From NCBI RefSeq assembly GCF_902497625.1, contig NZ_CABVGX010000013.1, positions 53,540 through 117,539 on the forward strand: a stretch of DNA of 64,000 nucleotides, given 5' to 3'. The position numbers and the translations under genes were made by a program. Origin of the DNA: Pseudomonas fluorescens. GTDB lineage: Bacteria; Pseudomonadota; Gammaproteobacteria; Pseudomonadales; Pseudomonadaceae. Within the stretch, counting starts at the first letter, position 1; each line of letters begins with the position of its first letter. The notes beneath the pieces were generated by a model that worked only from the letters and a program-made list of their open reading frames with translations, did not search any database and was not told the DNA's origin. Of the stretch, positions 7,947 to 19,327 are shown one piece after another.

Positions 7947-10900
7947 ATGGCGAAGAAATCCAATGGAGCTACCTTTATCAAGGACCCGCTCTGGTACAAG
8001 GACGCGGTGATCTATCAAGTACACGTCAAATCTTTTTTCGACTCCAACAATGACGGGATCGGTGACTTTCCCGGCCTGATCGCCAAACTCGATTACATCG
8101 CAGACCTCGGCGTCAATACTATCTGGCTGCTGCCGTTTTATCCCTCGCCACGTCGCGACGACGGTTACGACATAGCCGAATACCGTGGTGTGCACCCCGA
8201 CTACGGCACCATGGCCGATGCCAAGCGCTTCATTTCCGAAGCGCACAGCCGTGGTTTGCGGGTGATCACCGAGCTGGTCATAAACCACACATCCGATCAA
8301 CACGCCTGGTTTCAGCGCGCACGCAAAGCCAAAAAAGGTTCGGCGGCGCGGGACTTCTACGTGTGGTCCGATGACGATCACAAGTACGACGGCACGCGCA
8401 TCATCTTTCTCGACACCGAAAAATCCAACTGGACCTGGGACCCGGTTGCCGAACAGTACTTCTGGCACCGTTTCTATTCTCACCAGCCGGATCTGAATTT
8501 CGACAACCCGCAGGTCATGAAGGCGGTACTGTCGGTCATGCGCTACTGGCTCGACATGGGGATTGACGGCCTGCGCCTGGATGCGATCCCGTACCTGATC
8601 GAGCGCGATGGCACCAACAACGAAAACCTGCCCGAGACCCACGACGTTCTCAAGCAGATCCGCGCCGAAATCGACGCCAATTATCCGGACCGCATGCTGC
8701 TGGCCGAGGCCAACCAATGGCCGGAAGACACGCAGCTTTATTTCGGCGACACCGATCAAGAAGGGCTCAACGGCGACGAATGCCATATGGCGTTCCACTT
8801 CCCGCTGATGCCGCGGATGTACATGGCGCTGGCTCAGGAAGACCGTTTCCCGATCACCGACATTTTACGCCAGACCCCTGAGATACCAGCCAATTGCCAG
8901 TGGGCAATCTTCCTGCGTAACCACGATGAACTGACGCTGGAAATGGTCACCGACAAAGAACGCGATTACCTGTGGAATTACTACGCGGCCGACCGTCGGG
9001 CGCGGATCAATCTGGGTATTCGCCGGCGCCTGGCGCCGTTGATGGAGCGTGACCGCCGCCGTGTTGAATTGCTTAACTCGCTGCTGCTGTCGATGCCGGG
9101 CACGCCGACGCTGTATTACGGCGACGAAATCGGTATGGGCGACAATATCTACCTCGGCGACCGCGATGGCGTGCGCACGCCGATGCAATGGTCGATCGAT
9201 CGTAACGGCGGCTTCTCCCGCGCCGACCCGGCGAGCCTGGTGCTGCCACCGATCATGGACCCGCAATACGGTTATCTGTCAGTCAACGTCGAAACGCAGT
9301 CCGGCGATCCGCATTCATTGCTCAACTGGACGCGACGCATGCTTGCCGTGCGCAAACAGTCGAAAGCCTTTGGCCGCGGCACGATAAAAATGCTCTCGCC
9401 GAGCAACCGGCGAATTCTGGCCTATACCCGTGAATTCACGGCTGCCGACGGTACACACGAAATTATCCTGTGCGTGGCCAACGTGTCGCGCAGCGCGCAA
9501 GCGGCGGAATTGGACCTGTCGGCGTACGTCGGCATGGTGCCTGTGGAGATGCTCGGCGGCAATGCGTTCCCGCCGATTGGACAGCTGAATTTCCTCTTGA
9601 CCCTGGCGCCTTACGGCTTTTATTGGTTCGGACTCGCTGCGGAGAACAAAATGCCCACCTGGCACGTAGAACCGGCGCAAAGCCTGCCGGATTTCACCAC
9701 ACTGGTGTTGAAAAAACGTATGGAAGAGCTGCTCGAGTCGCCGTCTCGCAACACGCTGGAGCAGAGCATCCTGCCAAACTGGCTGCAAAATAGGCGCTGG
9801 TTCGCCGGGAAGGATGCGGCGATCGAGAAGGTCAACCTTGCCTATGGCGTGCGTTTTGGCGATGCCGAGCATCCGGTGCTGTTGAGCGAAATCGAAGTCA
9901 CCAGCGGCGGCCAGACCAGTCGTTATCAATTGCCTTTCGGCTTTATGGCTGATGATCAGGTCGGACCGGCGCTGCCACAGCAATTGGCGTTGTCTCGAGT
10001 CCGGCGCGGGCCGCAGGTCGGCTTGATCACTGACGCGTTCAGCCTTGAGAATTTCATCCGCACGGTGCTGCAAGGCATGCAGGACAACACCGTGTTGCCG
10101 TCGGATGGCGGCGAAATTCGTTTCGAGCCAACAGCAGAACTGGCCAAACTGGGCCTGACCGCTGAATCGGAAGTGCGCTATCTGTCCGCCGAGCAGTCCA
10201 ACAGTTCGGTGGTGATCGGCAGCAGCATGGTGCTCAAGCTGATTCGCAAGGTCGCCTCAGGGGTGCATCCGGAACTGGAAATGAGTGCGTACCTGACCAA
10301 TGCCGGCTTCAGCAACATTTCGCCATTGCTGGGCTCGGTGGTACGTCGCGATGCCCAGGGCGACGACAACTTGCTGATGATCGCCCAAGGCTATCTGAGC
10401 AATCAAGGCGATGCATGGGAGTGGACGCAGAACAATCTCGAACGAGCGCTGCGCGACGAACTGGCAGATGCCATGTCCGAGCAGGAACAGCATTACAACG
10501 CGCTCGGCGAATTGCGTGATTTCGCGGGCATGCTCGGTCAGCGCCTGGGCGAAATGCATCAGGTGCTGGCAGCGCCGACCGATGACGCGGATTTCGCGCC
10601 GCAGGTGACCAGCCAGAAAGATGCGGTGGCTTCGGCCAAGGACGTCGCGGCTCAGGTTGAGCGCGCGTTGAAACTGCTCAAGGAACACCAGCACGAATTG
10701 AACAGCGAAGACCAGGCCATGGTCACTCGGTTACTGGACAACAGGAAAGTCATCCTGGCTCATGTGCAGGAGCTCGGCAAAAAAGCCACCGGCGGCCTGC
10801 GTATCCGTGTCCACGGCGACTTGCACCTGGGTCAGGTGCTGGTGATCAAAGGCGATGCTTACCTGATCGATTTCGAAGGCGAGCCGGCTCGTCCACTGTC

Positions 10901-11288
10901 GGAACGTCGCGGCAAACACAGCCCGTACAAAGATGTCAGCGGCGTGCTGCGCTCATTTGATTACGCAGCGGCAATGGCGATCAACGTGCATAACGTCGAT
11001 AACACCGATGAGGCACAGGCTGCACGTCAGCACGTGTCCGACCGTTATCTGGTTGAAGCAAAACAGGCCTTTGTCGACGCGTATCGGCTGGCGGCAGCTA
11101 ATCTTGGTCATGCGTGGCAAGATCCGGAAGGCGAGGACGCTGCGCTTTCGTTATTCGGTCTGGAAAAGGCAGCCTACGAGGTGGCGTACGAAGCGGAAAA
11201 TCGCCCCACCTGGTTGCCGGTGCCGTTGCATGGTTTGTCTGGATTATTAAGTGGGCTTAAACCCTTTTCCGAACTTGGTGGAGAATAG
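7947..11288 (+). CDS. treS: Trehalose synthase-maltokinase fusion TreS
   Basis: This 1113-residue protein joins two activities. The first ~550 residues are a GH13_16 trehalose synthase that interconverts trehalose and maltose: nucleophile Asp212 in LRLDAIPYL, acid/base Glu254 in LLAEANQW, third Asp327 in RNHDELT. From about residue 570 comes a maltokinase (Pep2-like) domain that makes maltose-1-phosphate. Its kinase motif HGDLHLGQ starts at His956 with catalytic Asp958, followed by [11 protein letters not shown]. The ATG at 7947 has CAGGAG six bases upstream; the longer open frame lies in repeat sequence. The fusion links trehalose directly to GlgE's substrate. Its stop is two bases before glgB. 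Confidence 0.97.
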   Translation: MAKKSNGATFIKDPLWYKDAVIYQVHVKSFFDSNNDGIGDFPGLIAKLDYIADLGVNTIWLLPFYPSPRRDDGYDIAEYRGVHPDYGTMADAKRFISEAHSRGLRVITELVINHTSDQHAWFQRARKAKKGSAARDFYVWSDDDHKYDGTRIIFLDTEKSNWTWDPVAEQYFWHRFYSHQPDLNFDNPQVMKAVLSVMRYWLDMGIDGLRLDAIPYLIERDGTNNENLPETHDVLKQIRAEIDANYPDRMLLAEANQWPEDTQLYFGDTDQEGLNGDECHMAFHFPLMPRMYMALAQEDRFPITDILRQTPEIPANCQWAIFLRNHDELTLEMVTDKERDYLWNYYAADRRARINLGIRRRLAPLMERDRRRVELLNSLLLSMPGTPTLYYGDEIGMGDNIYLGDRDGVRTPMQWSIDRNGGFSRADPASLVLPPIMDPQYGYLSVNVETQSGDPHSLLNWTRRMLAVRKQSKAFGRGTIKMLSPSNRRILAYTREFTAADGTHEIILCVANVSRSAQAAELDLSAYVGMVPVEMLGGNAFPPIGQLNFLLTLAPYGFYWFGLAAENKMPTWHVEPAQSLPDFTTLVLKKRMEELLESPSRNTLEQSILPNWLQNRRWFAGKDAAIEKVNLAYGVRFGDAEHPVLLSEIEVTSGGQTSRYQLPFGFMADDQVGPALPQQLALSRVRRGPQVGLITDAFSLENFIRTVLQGMQDNTVLPSDGGEIRFEPTAELAKLGLTAESEVRYLSAEQSNSSVVIGSSMVLKLIRKVASGVHPELEMSAYLTNAGFSNISPLLGSVVRRDAQGDDNLLMIAQGYLSNQGDAWEWTQNNLERALRDELADAMSEQEQHYNALGELRDFAGMLGQRLGEMHQVLAAPTDDADFAPQVTSQKDAVASAKDVAAQVERALKLLKEHQHELNSEDQAMVTRLLDNRKVILAHVQELGKKATGGLRIRVHGDLHLGQVLVIKGDAYLIDFEGEPARPLSERRGKHSPYKDVSGVLRSFDYAAAMAINVHNVDNTDEAQAARQHVSDRYLVEAKQAFVDAYRLAAANLGHAWQDPEGEDAALSLFGLEKAAYEVAYEAENRPTWLPVPLHGLSGLLSGLKPFSELGGE

Positions 11289-11290
11289 TC

Positions 11291-13522
11291 ATGAGTTTCT
11301 CGAACAAGGAACAGGGTCACGCTCAAGAGGCGCTTTTACCCAATGCGCGAGACATCGACGCATTGGTACGCGCTGAGCATCACGACCCTTTCTCGATTCT
11401 CGGCCCCCATGGCGATAACGCCGGTGGGCAATTCATTCGGGCGTATTTGCCGGACGCATTGAGCGTGCAGGTGGTGGCCAAGGACACCGGGGAAGAGCTC
11501 GGCAACCTTGAGACCACGCAGACGCCGGGGCTGTTCGTCGGGCATTTCGACCGCGCGCAACCTTATCAACTTCGTGTTCGCTGGGCCGGTGGTGAACAGC
11601 TTTGCGAAGATCCTTACAGCTTCGGGCCGTTGCTTGGGGAAATGGACCTGTATCTGTTCGCCGAGGGCAACCACCGTGACCTGAGCAGTTGCCTCGGCGC
11701 GCAGCTGAAAACTGTCGACGGTGTGGACGGCGTGCGGTTCGCCGTGTGGGCGCCGAACGCAAAACGTGTTTCTGTGGTGGGCAATTTCAATAACTGGGAC
11801 GGCCGTCGTCATCCGATGCGTTTGCGTCACCCGACCGGTGTCTGGGAATTGTTCATCCCGCGTCTGCAGGCGGGGGAGGCTTACAAATACGAAATCCTCG
11901 GTGCCCACGGCATTCTGCCGCTCAAGGCAGACCCGATGGCACTAGCGACCACGCTGCCACCGGATACCGCCTCGAAAGTGGCTGCACCGCTGAGCATCGA
12001 ATGGCAGGACCACGCCTGGATGGAAGCGCGCCTTGAGCGTCAGAAGGCGAGCGCACCGCTGTCGATTTACGAACTGCACGCCGGGTCCTGGCAGTGTGAG
12101 CTCGACGATCTCGGCGAAGTAGCCCGTCAGTACACCTGGCACGAACTGGGCGAGCGGCTGATTCCGTACGTCAAGGAGCTGGGCTTTACCCACATCGAAC
12201 TGATGCCGATCATGGAGCATCCGTTCGGCGGTTCGTGGGGCTATCAGTTGCTGTCGCAATTCGCCCCGAGTGCCCGTTACGGCTCGCCGGATGATTTTGC
12301 GGCATTCATCAATGCCTGCCACCAGGCAGATATTGGCGTCATTCTTGACTGGGTTCCAGCGCATTTCCCGACGGATACCCACGGCATGGCCCAATTCGAC
12401 GGCACCGCGCTGTACGAATACGCTAACCCGCAGGAAGGCTTCCACCAGGATTGGGACACGCTGATCTACAACCTTGGCCGCACCGAAGTGCACGGCTACA
12501 TGCTTGCTTCAGGCCTGCACTGGCTTAAGCATTTCCATATCGATGGCCTGCGGGTCGATGCGGTGGCGTCGATGCTGTATCGCGACTATTCGCGCAAAGC
12601 CGGCGAGTGGGTGCCGAACCGTCACGGCGGTCGCGAGAACCTCGAAGCCATCGACTTCCTGCGCCATCTGAATGATGTGGTCAACCTCGAAGCGCCGGGC
12701 GCGCTGGTGATTGCCGAGGAATCCACGGCATGGCCAGGCGTCAGCCAACCGACGCAACAGGGCGGGCTGGGTTTCGATTACAAATGGAACATGGGCTGGA
12801 TGCACGATTCGCTGCACTACATCCAGCAGGATCCCGTGTACCGCGCGCATCATCACAACGAGCTGAGTTTCGGCCTGATGTACGCATGGTCCGAGCGCTT
12901 CATCCTGCCGATTTCTCACGACGAAGTGGTGCACGGCAAGCACTCGCTGATCGACAAGATGCCGGGCGACCGCTGGCAGAAATTCGCCAACCTGCGCGCC
13001 TACCTGAGTTTCATGTGGGGGCATCCGGGCAAGAAGCTGCTGTTCATGGGCTGCGAGTTCGGTCAGTGGCGTGAGTGGAACCACGATCAACAGCTCGACT
13101 GGTATCTGCTGCAATACCCGGAACACCAGGGTGTGCAAAAACTGGTGGCCGACCTCAACCAGCTCTACCGCGAAGAGCCGGCGCTGCATGATCAGGACCA
13201 TAAACCGGCCGGCTTCCAGTGGCTGATTGGCGATGATGCCATCAACAGTGTTTATGCCTGGCTGCGTTGGAGTTCAGACGGCCGGCCGGTGTTGGTGGTG
13301 GCCAATTTCACGCCGATTCCACGTGAGGCTTATCGCATCGGCGTGCCGTTCGCCGGGCGCTGGACCGAGCTGATCAACAGTGATTCGGAGAAGTATGCCG
13401 GGTCGAATTACGGCAATGGTGGCGGGGCGTTTACTGAAGCACAACCGAGCCACGGGCAACCGGAGTCGCTGGTGTTGAATCTGCCGCCATTGGCGGTGTT
13501 GATGTTCAGACCTGAAGGTTAA
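11291..13522 (+). CDS. glgB: 1,4-alpha-glucan branching enzyme GlgB
   Basis: GlgB cuts alpha-1,4 chains and re-attaches them by alpha-1,6 bonds. The 743-residue protein has the long-form layout: an N-terminal module (1-110), a CBM48-like module with [18 protein letters not shown] near 150, the GH13_9 barrel, and an all-beta C-terminal domain. Predicted catalytic residues are Asp423 (LRVDAVASM), Glu476 (VIAEEST) and Asp544 (ISHDEVVHG). It starts two bases after the treS stop, so it is probably translated from the same message. In the GlgE pathway it branches the linear glucan made by GlgE and GlgA. Confidence 0.97.
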   Translation: MSFSNKEQGHAQEALLPNARDIDALVRAEHHDPFSILGPHGDNAGGQFIRAYLPDALSVQVVAKDTGEELGNLETTQTPGLFVGHFDRAQPYQLRVRWAGGEQLCEDPYSFGPLLGEMDLYLFAEGNHRDLSSCLGAQLKTVDGVDGVRFAVWAPNAKRVSVVGNFNNWDGRRHPMRLRHPTGVWELFIPRLQAGEAYKYEILGAHGILPLKADPMALATTLPPDTASKVAAPLSIEWQDHAWMEARLERQKASAPLSIYELHAGSWQCELDDLGEVARQYTWHELGERLIPYVKELGFTHIELMPIMEHPFGGSWGYQLLSQFAPSARYGSPDDFAAFINACHQADIGVILDWVPAHFPTDTHGMAQFDGTALYEYANPQEGFHQDWDTLIYNLGRTEVHGYMLASGLHWLKHFHIDGLRVDAVASMLYRDYSRKAGEWVPNRHGGRENLEAIDFLRHLNDVVNLEAPGALVIAEESTAWPGVSQPTQQGGLGFDYKWNMGWMHDSLHYIQQDPVYRAHHHNELSFGLMYAWSERFILPISHDEVVHGKHSLIDKMPGDRWQKFANLRAYLSFMWGHPGKKLLFMGCEFGQWREWNHDQQLDWYLLQYPEHQGVQKLVADLNQLYREEPALHDQDHKPAGFQWLIGDDAINSVYAWLRWSSDGRPVLVVANFTPIPREAYRIGVPFAGRWTELINSDSEKYAGSNYGNGGGAFTEAQPSHGQPESLVLNLPPLAVLMFRPEG

Positions 13523-13539
13523 CGTCCAGGCCGTCTCGG

Positions 13540-13568
13540 GCCGCCATGCTTGTTGAAGCATGAGCGGC
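13540..13568. terminator. Stem-loop between convergent glgB and autotransporter gene
   Basis: GCCGCCATGCTT and AAGCATGAGCGGC form an imperfect 12-bp stem around GTTG, 18 bases after the glgB stop. No T-run follows on either strand, so it is a likely but non-canonical end structure for the glgB transcript. Confidence 0.5.
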
Positions 13569-13606
13569 TCGGGATTGTGCCCGAACGGCGGTTGCTCGCG
13601 ACTGCC

Positions 13607-14674
13607 TCACCAGCGCATCCTCACTCCGAGGCTGCCAATCAAACCGTTCAAATCGTTGTCATCGACATCGCTGCTGTAATCGGCGCTGACGTATAGACTG
13701 ACAACGGGCGTCACTCTTGCAACCAATCCCAAACCCACTTCAACGGTCGATGATTTGCGGCTGCTGCTGATCTTGTCGACCTGATCGAGAGTCACGGTGT
13801 TGCCGGTATAAACCGTGTGCCACACGTTGGTCCGCAGATAGGGTTCGAAGCCCAGACCGTTGATGTCGTAACTCCCTTTCAATCGCGCACCGACCCGGCC
13901 GCTCCATGAGTTGAGGTCGCTGGTTGAAGCGTTGGCGGATCCGGCATACGGCCTGTCCAGAGTGATGCGTTGATTGATCAACTGCGCCTGGGGCTCGACC
14001 ACCCAGTTCTCGCTCAAGCCAATCGGAAAACCACCTTCCACCGACAGGGTTACCGCGCTGCCTTCAGTCGCTTGACGGGCACCTTTTTCGTTGCGGCTGA
14101 ACCCGTTGACCCGGCCGCCACTGGCCGTCAGATCCACGTGCCAGCCCTGAGGGCCGGTCAGGCTCCAGTAGGCGCCGACACTCTGACCCTGCACGTTGAG
14201 CGTGTCAGTTTGCGATCTGGCCTGAGCGCGATGGTTCAGCACTCCATTTCCGGTACCTTGAATCTGGCGGAGGCCGCTGACCAGACCGACCCGTTGGGTA
14301 TGACCGCTGCCACTTTGCAGCGTCAGTATCGCCGGGCCTTTGGATTGGTCAGCACTCGAGAGAGTGGAAGCCTCGGTTTGGTCATCGATGTGTGCCTGAC
14401 GTGAAGCTTGCCCGTAGAGCTGATCCCATGCGAATGGGCTGGCGTCTTCGGTGGTCAGCCGTGAACTGCGCAGGTCGGCTTGGGGGCTGAAGCGACCGGG
14501 CCATGCATTGCTAATGGCCGGAAGAGTGAACGAGGGGGCGGATTGGTCGTACCAAGGGGCGGATTCTTCCTCGACAGGCGCGGCCTGCATTTCCAGGGAA
14601 GAACATAGAAGGAGTGAACCCGATACGCTGCAAAAAGTAATTTTGATCTCTTGTGGCCCGAAGGAGTTTTTCAT
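13607..14674 (-). CDS. Autotransporter beta-barrel domain protein with little or no passenger
   Basis: A 355-residue secreted/outer-membrane protein. A hydrophobic signal region (FCSVSGSLLLCSSLEMQAAP) is followed by only about 60 residues of low-complexity sequence. Then comes an autotransporter (type V) barrel domain starting near DQLYGQASRQ and ending in the aromatic C-terminus GVRMRW. Barrel repeats such as LKGSYDINGLGFEPYLRTNVWHT-like strands closely parallel those of the neighbouring gene at 14987-17588 (EGSYEVSQSKVTPYV, NIWHTMSG), so the two are paralogues. Most autotransporters carry long passengers, so this one may serve as a stand-alone barrel or be a remnant. Confidence 0.82.
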   Translation of the reverse strand: MKNSFGPQEIKITFCSVSGSLLLCSSLEMQAAPVEEESAPWYDQSAPSFTLPAISNAWPGRFSPQADLRSSRLTTEDASPFAWDQLYGQASRQAHIDDQTEASTLSSADQSKGPAILTLQSGSGHTQRVGLVSGLRQIQGTGNGVLNHRAQARSQTDTLNVQGQSVGAYWSLTGPQGWHVDLTASGGRVNGFSRNEKGARQATEGSAVTLSVEGGFPIGLSENWVVEPQAQLINQRITLDRPYAGSANASTSDLNSWSGRVGARLKGSYDINGLGFEPYLRTNVWHTVYTGNTVTLDQVDKISSSRKSSTVEVGLGLVARVTPVVSLYVSADYSSDVDDNDLNGLIGSLGVRMRW

Positions 14675-14864
14675 GGGGGTCTACCTTGCAATCGCATGCG
14701 CTGTCTCGCTCTGGCGTCTCTCCTACCCCGAATGAGGGGCGACCGAATGGATTGAGGCAAGCCGCTGACCGCCCGTTTTCGCGGGTGTCTGGGGGCTTGC
14801 CTCGGGTGTGATTCCGGGGGTAGTAAGGTGTAGCTAAGAAGACCGTAGACCCTGCGTCAAGAAA
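14675..14864. other. Leader/intergenic region of the 13607-14674 gene
   Basis: Non-coding. It contains a long imperfect hairpin (GAGGCAAGC at 14754-14762 with GCTTGCCTC at 14795-14803, plus an inner CCCG/CGGG stem) about 80-130 bases upstream of the barrel gene. It would lie in the 5' leader if transcription starts further up. No recognised riboswitch was identified. Confidence 0.4.
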
Positions 14865-14894
14865 ATGCCCGATAAGCGGCATTGATTTATCGGG
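14865..14894 (-). terminator. Probable terminator after the autotransporter pseudogene
   Basis: On the minus strand CCCGATAA and TTATCGGG (14887-14894 and 14868-14875) form an 8-bp stem with an 11-base loop. It is followed by CATTTTCTT, a modest T-rich tail. It lies about 90 bases past the stop at 14987. Confidence 0.6.
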
Positions 14895-14986
14895 ACTTTC
14901 AAGTATCTGATCTGACGAGCTTCAGCAAGGGGTTGATAGCTGAGGAATTGACCATCTGCGCGCAATGGTGCGACTCGCTCACCGTC

Positions 14987-17588
14987 TCACCAGCTCATTC
15001 TGAGACCGGCATTCGCCGACGTCGCGCGCTGTTGATTACTGTCGATATTGAGACCGTAATCAATACCGGCGTAAACGCTGACCGATTCGGTAAGACTGAC
15101 CACCGCGCCAAACCCGAGATCGGCCTGGGTAGATTTTTGTTCGGTGTCGATTTGGGTTGTGTCATCAAACGTGACCGAATCGGTGCCGGACATTGTGTGC
15201 CAGATGTTGGCTTGCACATACGGCGTCACTTTGCTTTGGCTCACTTCGTAGCTGCCCTCCAGTCGCATGCCGAGGCGGCCAGTCGTGGCGGCATCGGAAT
15301 CGAACGTCACGCGCGAGATCCCGTCGTTCTGCGTGTCGAGGGAGACCTTCTGGTAGATCACCTGAGCCTGCGGCTCTATCAACCAATTGTCGGTTACGGC
15401 GAACGGCTGACCGACTTCCGCCGAGAAGGTTGTGACATGGCCGTCGTTGTCGATTTCCAGACCGCGTTCGGAACGGCTGTCACCGTCCAGCCAGGTGTGC
15501 ATCGCCACCAGGTCCAGATAGCCGCCTAGTGGGTTAAGTAGAGTCCAGTACAGACCTGCGCTCTTACCTTCAATGTCGATCTTGCCCGCTCTTTTGCCTT
15601 CAAAGCCCTGGTTGAATCCGTCGACATCCCCGCGCAAGCGAGTGTCGGCGACAAAGACACCGCCGCGCTGGTTCAGTGTATTGGAAATCTGTGAAGCAAA
15701 AAGATCGTGGCCCACCTGGTAGCCGTTCAGGGAGCCGTCAAGTGTCGGCGTGACGGTGCCGGCCCAGGTTTGCTCGAAGTTTTCCCCATAAACCCGACCC
15801 CAGCCCGCGCTGAGCGCACCGGTTTCGGTAAGCAGACGCTGATCACCCTGGCGATCATGAAATGTGCCCAGGGCCGTCAGCGCCATTTGCGCTGCGGCCG
15901 GGGGCATCACCGACCAGGTTGGCACTTCCGGGCGGTAGGTGGGAATCGGAGCGGCGCCAGGGACCGCCGCTGGTAATACCGGTGGAGCCGCCACTACCGC
16001 TGGTAATGTGGGTGTCCCGGACGGTACAGCGGGCAGGGCCGGCGCTGGCACGGGAGCCTGCACCAGCGGTACCAGAATGGGTGGCAACGCTGGATCAGGG
16101 TTCGGTACAGCTACCAGAGGCGCAGCTACCACAGCAGATCTCAGGTAAAAACTGTTTTCACTGCCAGGCGTGACGCCGCCTTTGTACAGGTTGTAATCGA
16201 AGGCACCGGCGGAGATCGGAGCAGCGAGGGCGAATGCGCTGCTGTCGCTGACAGCCGTGCCCTGAGCCTCCACCACCTGAATGCCGTTTTGTTGGGTCAA
16301 CGCGCCGAGCCCTCCCAGATTGGTGACGGTAATGGCGGTGCGGCCGGTCAAGGTGCCGTCGGCCACCACTAATTTATCGCTCGGGGAGCTGTCGTCACCC
16401 AGCACGGTTTGCAGAAACAGGCGGCCATTGTCGCCGACGTAATTACCTTGCACCGTCAGGGTGTCGTTTGTCCGGTTATTGCCAGTGCTCAGGTCGATCA
16501 ACCCCGGCGTTGTTCAGGGTGGCGAGCTGGCCAGCGCTGAAGGCACTGATGCTGCCCTGAGCAGAGGTCAGCGTGCTGCTGCCGTCCATGTTGAATACGC
16601 CGGTGCCGCTAATGTTGTCGCCCATGCGAAAAACGCCGTCGAGATCGAAGCTGGAGCCGTTGTTCAGATTGACCGTTTCCCAGTTGACGTAGCGTTGCGC
16701 ACCCGCCGACGACGTGCCGTCGAAGGTCAATACATCGATGCCCGTGCCGCCGTTGATACTCGGCGTGGGAGCGAGTGCAGTTTCATTCAGGTTGCGCAGT
16801 GTTGCGCTGTCGTTGCCGGCCTCCAGCAGAATCGCTGAGAGAACCGTGCCGCCGTTGCCCCAGACAAACGTGTCATCGCCCGCACTCGCGCGGATTTCGC
16901 CCGCGATTTCGCCGCCTGTCAGTGTGATGCTGTCGTTGCCGCCGCTGACCGACACATTGCCGCCAATGCGGCCACCGGAGATGATGATGGTGTCGGTACC
17001 GAACCCGCTCACCAGGTTGCCGAAAATCTCGCCGCCCGAAAGGTCGAACAGATTGTTATCGAGCTTCATGTCGACCCGGCCAATCGTACCGGCGGTCATC
17101 CGTGCGCTGTCACCATCCTCAAATGCGCCGGTGATGGTGCCCCCGTTCATTTCGAAGGTGTCGCGACTATCGCCTTGGGCCAGAGACTGGATAACGCCAC
17201 CGTTCATGACGAAATCGTCAATGCCATTACCCTGGGTGACCGCCCCGGCGATCTGCCCGGCGTTGATCGTGAATCTATCGGCGCCGTCGCCTTGAGCCAG
17301 TGCGCCATTCACAATCCCGGAGTTCATGGTGACGGTGTCATTGCCGCCTCCAAAGGTCACGCTGCCGTCCACAACGCCGGTACCGTTTGCCGGAAAGGTC
17401 AGGCTGTTGTTGCCGAGCAAATCAGTCAGCGCACCGCTACTTGCGCTGTCACACACGTAGTTGTCGTTGCCGGCGGTAGGTATGAGCGTGCAAGCCGCCT
17501 GCACAGGTTGCGACCAGGCGGTGCACAGCCAGATGGATGCAGCCAAAGTGCTGTAGCGATAATGGGGCAGCAGATTCGAAGAGTTCAT
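14987..17588 (-). pseudogene. Autotransporter with beta-helix passenger, split by a +1 frameshift
   Basis: Two abutting frames make one autotransporter. The 5' part (16476-17588) has a signal peptide ending near PVQAA and about ten passenger repeats of roughly 20 residues (pattern GxDxFxMNGGxIxG). It stops at 16476 after NNAGVDRPEHWQ. The 3' part begins in the next frame with IDLSTGNNRTNDTLTVQGNY, the normal passenger-to-barrel stretch. It continues through a Pro/Ala/Val-rich linker (about 15920-16150) and an autotransporter barrel ending NAGLRMSW. Dropping one G from the four-G run at 16502-16505 restores NNAGLIDLSTGNN. The total length, 2602 bases, is one more than a multiple of three. Either a true disruption or a sequencing error. 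Confidence 0.88.
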
Positions 17589-17831
17589 GGTTATCTCCGC
17601 AAGTGAGTGGCGTCCATACCTGACGCTTACTGAGTGTCATCGGTGAATTCATCAGCACGGTTTGCCGGACAGCTACGGATACATGACTACCCGAGACGAC
17701 AGACTTCGGCGACATCGACTACGGTGTTTCACGGGTCCCCGAAATGAACTGACGAGGACGATTTACCCTAGCAATAGAAGTCGGCATTCCTACTGACACA
17801 AATCACAGTAGCCCATTCATCGGGATTTGCC

Positions 17832-18638
17832 TCAAAGATGCACTTCCACTGCCAGTGGCAAGTGATCCGACAAGTGCGTCCAGGGCTTATTGCCCAGTAT
17901 TCGCGGGTTGTGACTGCTGGCGTTGCGTAAGTAGATTCGGTCCAGTCGTAATAGGGGGAAGCGTGCCGGATAGGTTTTCGCCGGGCGGCCGTTTTGACGT
18001 TCAAATACCTCGTGCAGATAATTGCGGCGGGCGAGGGTGGCGTTGCCTTGCAGTTGCCAGTCGTTGAAGTCGCCGGCGATGATTACCGGTGCATCGTCGG
18101 GCAAGGATTCGAGCAGTTGGCACAACAGCTGAAGCTGTAACTGGCGGTGGCTTTCCAGCAGGCTCAAGTGCACGCAGATTGCATGGACCTCGGCGTGTCC
18201 TGGCACGTCCAGAATGCAATGCAGCAGCCCGCGACGTTCCGGCCCTGTAATGGAGACATCCAGGTTGCGATATTCGCGGATGGGGTATTTCGAAAGCAGT
18301 GCATTACCGTGGTGGCCGTCGGGGTAGACGGCGTTGCGGCCATAGGCAAAGTCGCTCCACATACTGTCGGCGAGGAATTCGTATTGCGACGTTTGCGGCC
18401 AGTCATCAAAGCGGTTGGAGTGGCGCTCATGTTCGCCGACCACTTCCTGCAGAAACACCAGATCGGCGGAAGTACTGCGCACTGCCTCACGCAGTTCCGG
18501 GAGGATGAAGCGCCTGTTGAACGCCGTAAATCCTTTGTGAGTGTTGACCGTCAGCACCCTGAGTCGATGAATCGCCGGTGGCGCATCCGGCTCTGCGGGC
18601 TCGATAACTTGCGGCTTGGAATCACTGGTCACGTTCAC
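17832..18638 (-). CDS. Endonuclease/exonuclease/phosphatase (EEP) family protein, YbhP-like
   Basis: A 268-residue soluble enzyme of the DNase I/EEP superfamily, which hydrolyses phosphodiester or phosphomonoester bonds with Mg2+. The family signatures appear in order: TVNTHKGF, the metal-binding Glu in [34 protein letters not shown], and [10 protein letters not shown] at the C-terminus. In many Pseudomonas, YbhP-like proteins lie beside a ClsB-type cardiolipin synthase and near the glycogen/trehalose genes. No cls gene is adjacent here. The substrate is unknown; phospholipid or nucleic acid are both possible. Confidence 0.88.
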   Translation of the reverse strand: MNVTSDSKPQVIEPAEPDAPPAIHRLRVLTVNTHKGFTAFNRRFILPELREAVRSTSADLVFLQEVVGEHERHSNRFDDWPQTSQYEFLADSMWSDFAYGRNAVYPDGHHGNALLSKYPIREYRNLDVSITGPERRGLLHCILDVPGHAEVHAICVHLSLLESHRQLQLQLLCQLLESLPDDAPVIIAGDFNDWQLQGNATLARRNYLHEVFERQNGRPAKTYPARFPLLRLDRIYLRNASSHNPRILGNKPWTHLSDHLPLAVEVHL

Positions 18639-18741
18639 TCCTCTGAATCAGGCTTGCTTATGCATGCGACTGATACGCGGGCGAGCAGTTCAGCGTGATT
18701 CGTCGTGCCGCCCGCACCTCCCCCAAACGCCGCAAGCCCAT

Positions 18742-19327
18742 GTAGCAGCCGTCGAGCCCGCGAGGCTGCGGCCACCAAGCGACCCAATCGATGTAGCAGC
18801 TGCCGAGCCCGCGAGGCTGCGTCCCACCAGGTATCGACCCAATCGATGTAGCAGCTGCCGAGCCTGCGAGGCTGCGTCGAGGCCGAAGGACTCGCTGCAC
18901 CAGACGACTCAGTGTGTCAGGTGAATCGCGTCGGCCGGTATTAGGGCTCCTGCGTCCGAACCCGCGCGAGCAGGCCGCAGCCCTCGCAGCTGAAGTCTAC
19001 ACACGCAGCCTCGCAGGCTCGGCAGCTGCTACAGGTGGTGAGTCAGACGAAGACGATTTCGTAGGGCAAGCGCATGCGTTCCAGCAGAACCGGCGGTATC
19101 GACGCAATCGACGTAGCAGCTGCCGAGCCCGCGAGGCTGCGTCGAGGCCGAAGGACTCGCTGCACCAGACGACTCAGTGTGTCAGGTGAATCGCGTCGGC
19201 CGGTTTAAGGGCTCCTGCGTCCGAACCCGCGCGAGCAGGCCACAACCCACGCAGCCCACGCAGCCTCGCAGGCTCGCAGGCTCGACAGCTGCTACACACG
19301 CAGCCTCGCAGGCTCGGCAGCTGCTAC
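18742..19327. repeat. Cluster of seven GTAGCAGCTG-family repeats
   Basis: About 29-base copies start at 18742, 18793, 18848 and 19113 in one orientation. Copies in the reverse orientation are at 19004-19032, 19258-19295 (internally duplicated) and 19300-19327. They share GTAGCAGC(T/C)G(C/T)CGAGC and GCGAGGCTGCG halves. The first three are spaced 51 and 55 bases. No gene is evident in 18640-19337 apart from a copied gene end. Confidence 0.88.

Noticed and set aside
19043..19100. Second short PIG-L gene
   Set aside because: Only the last 19 codons are present; it is a duplicated tail.
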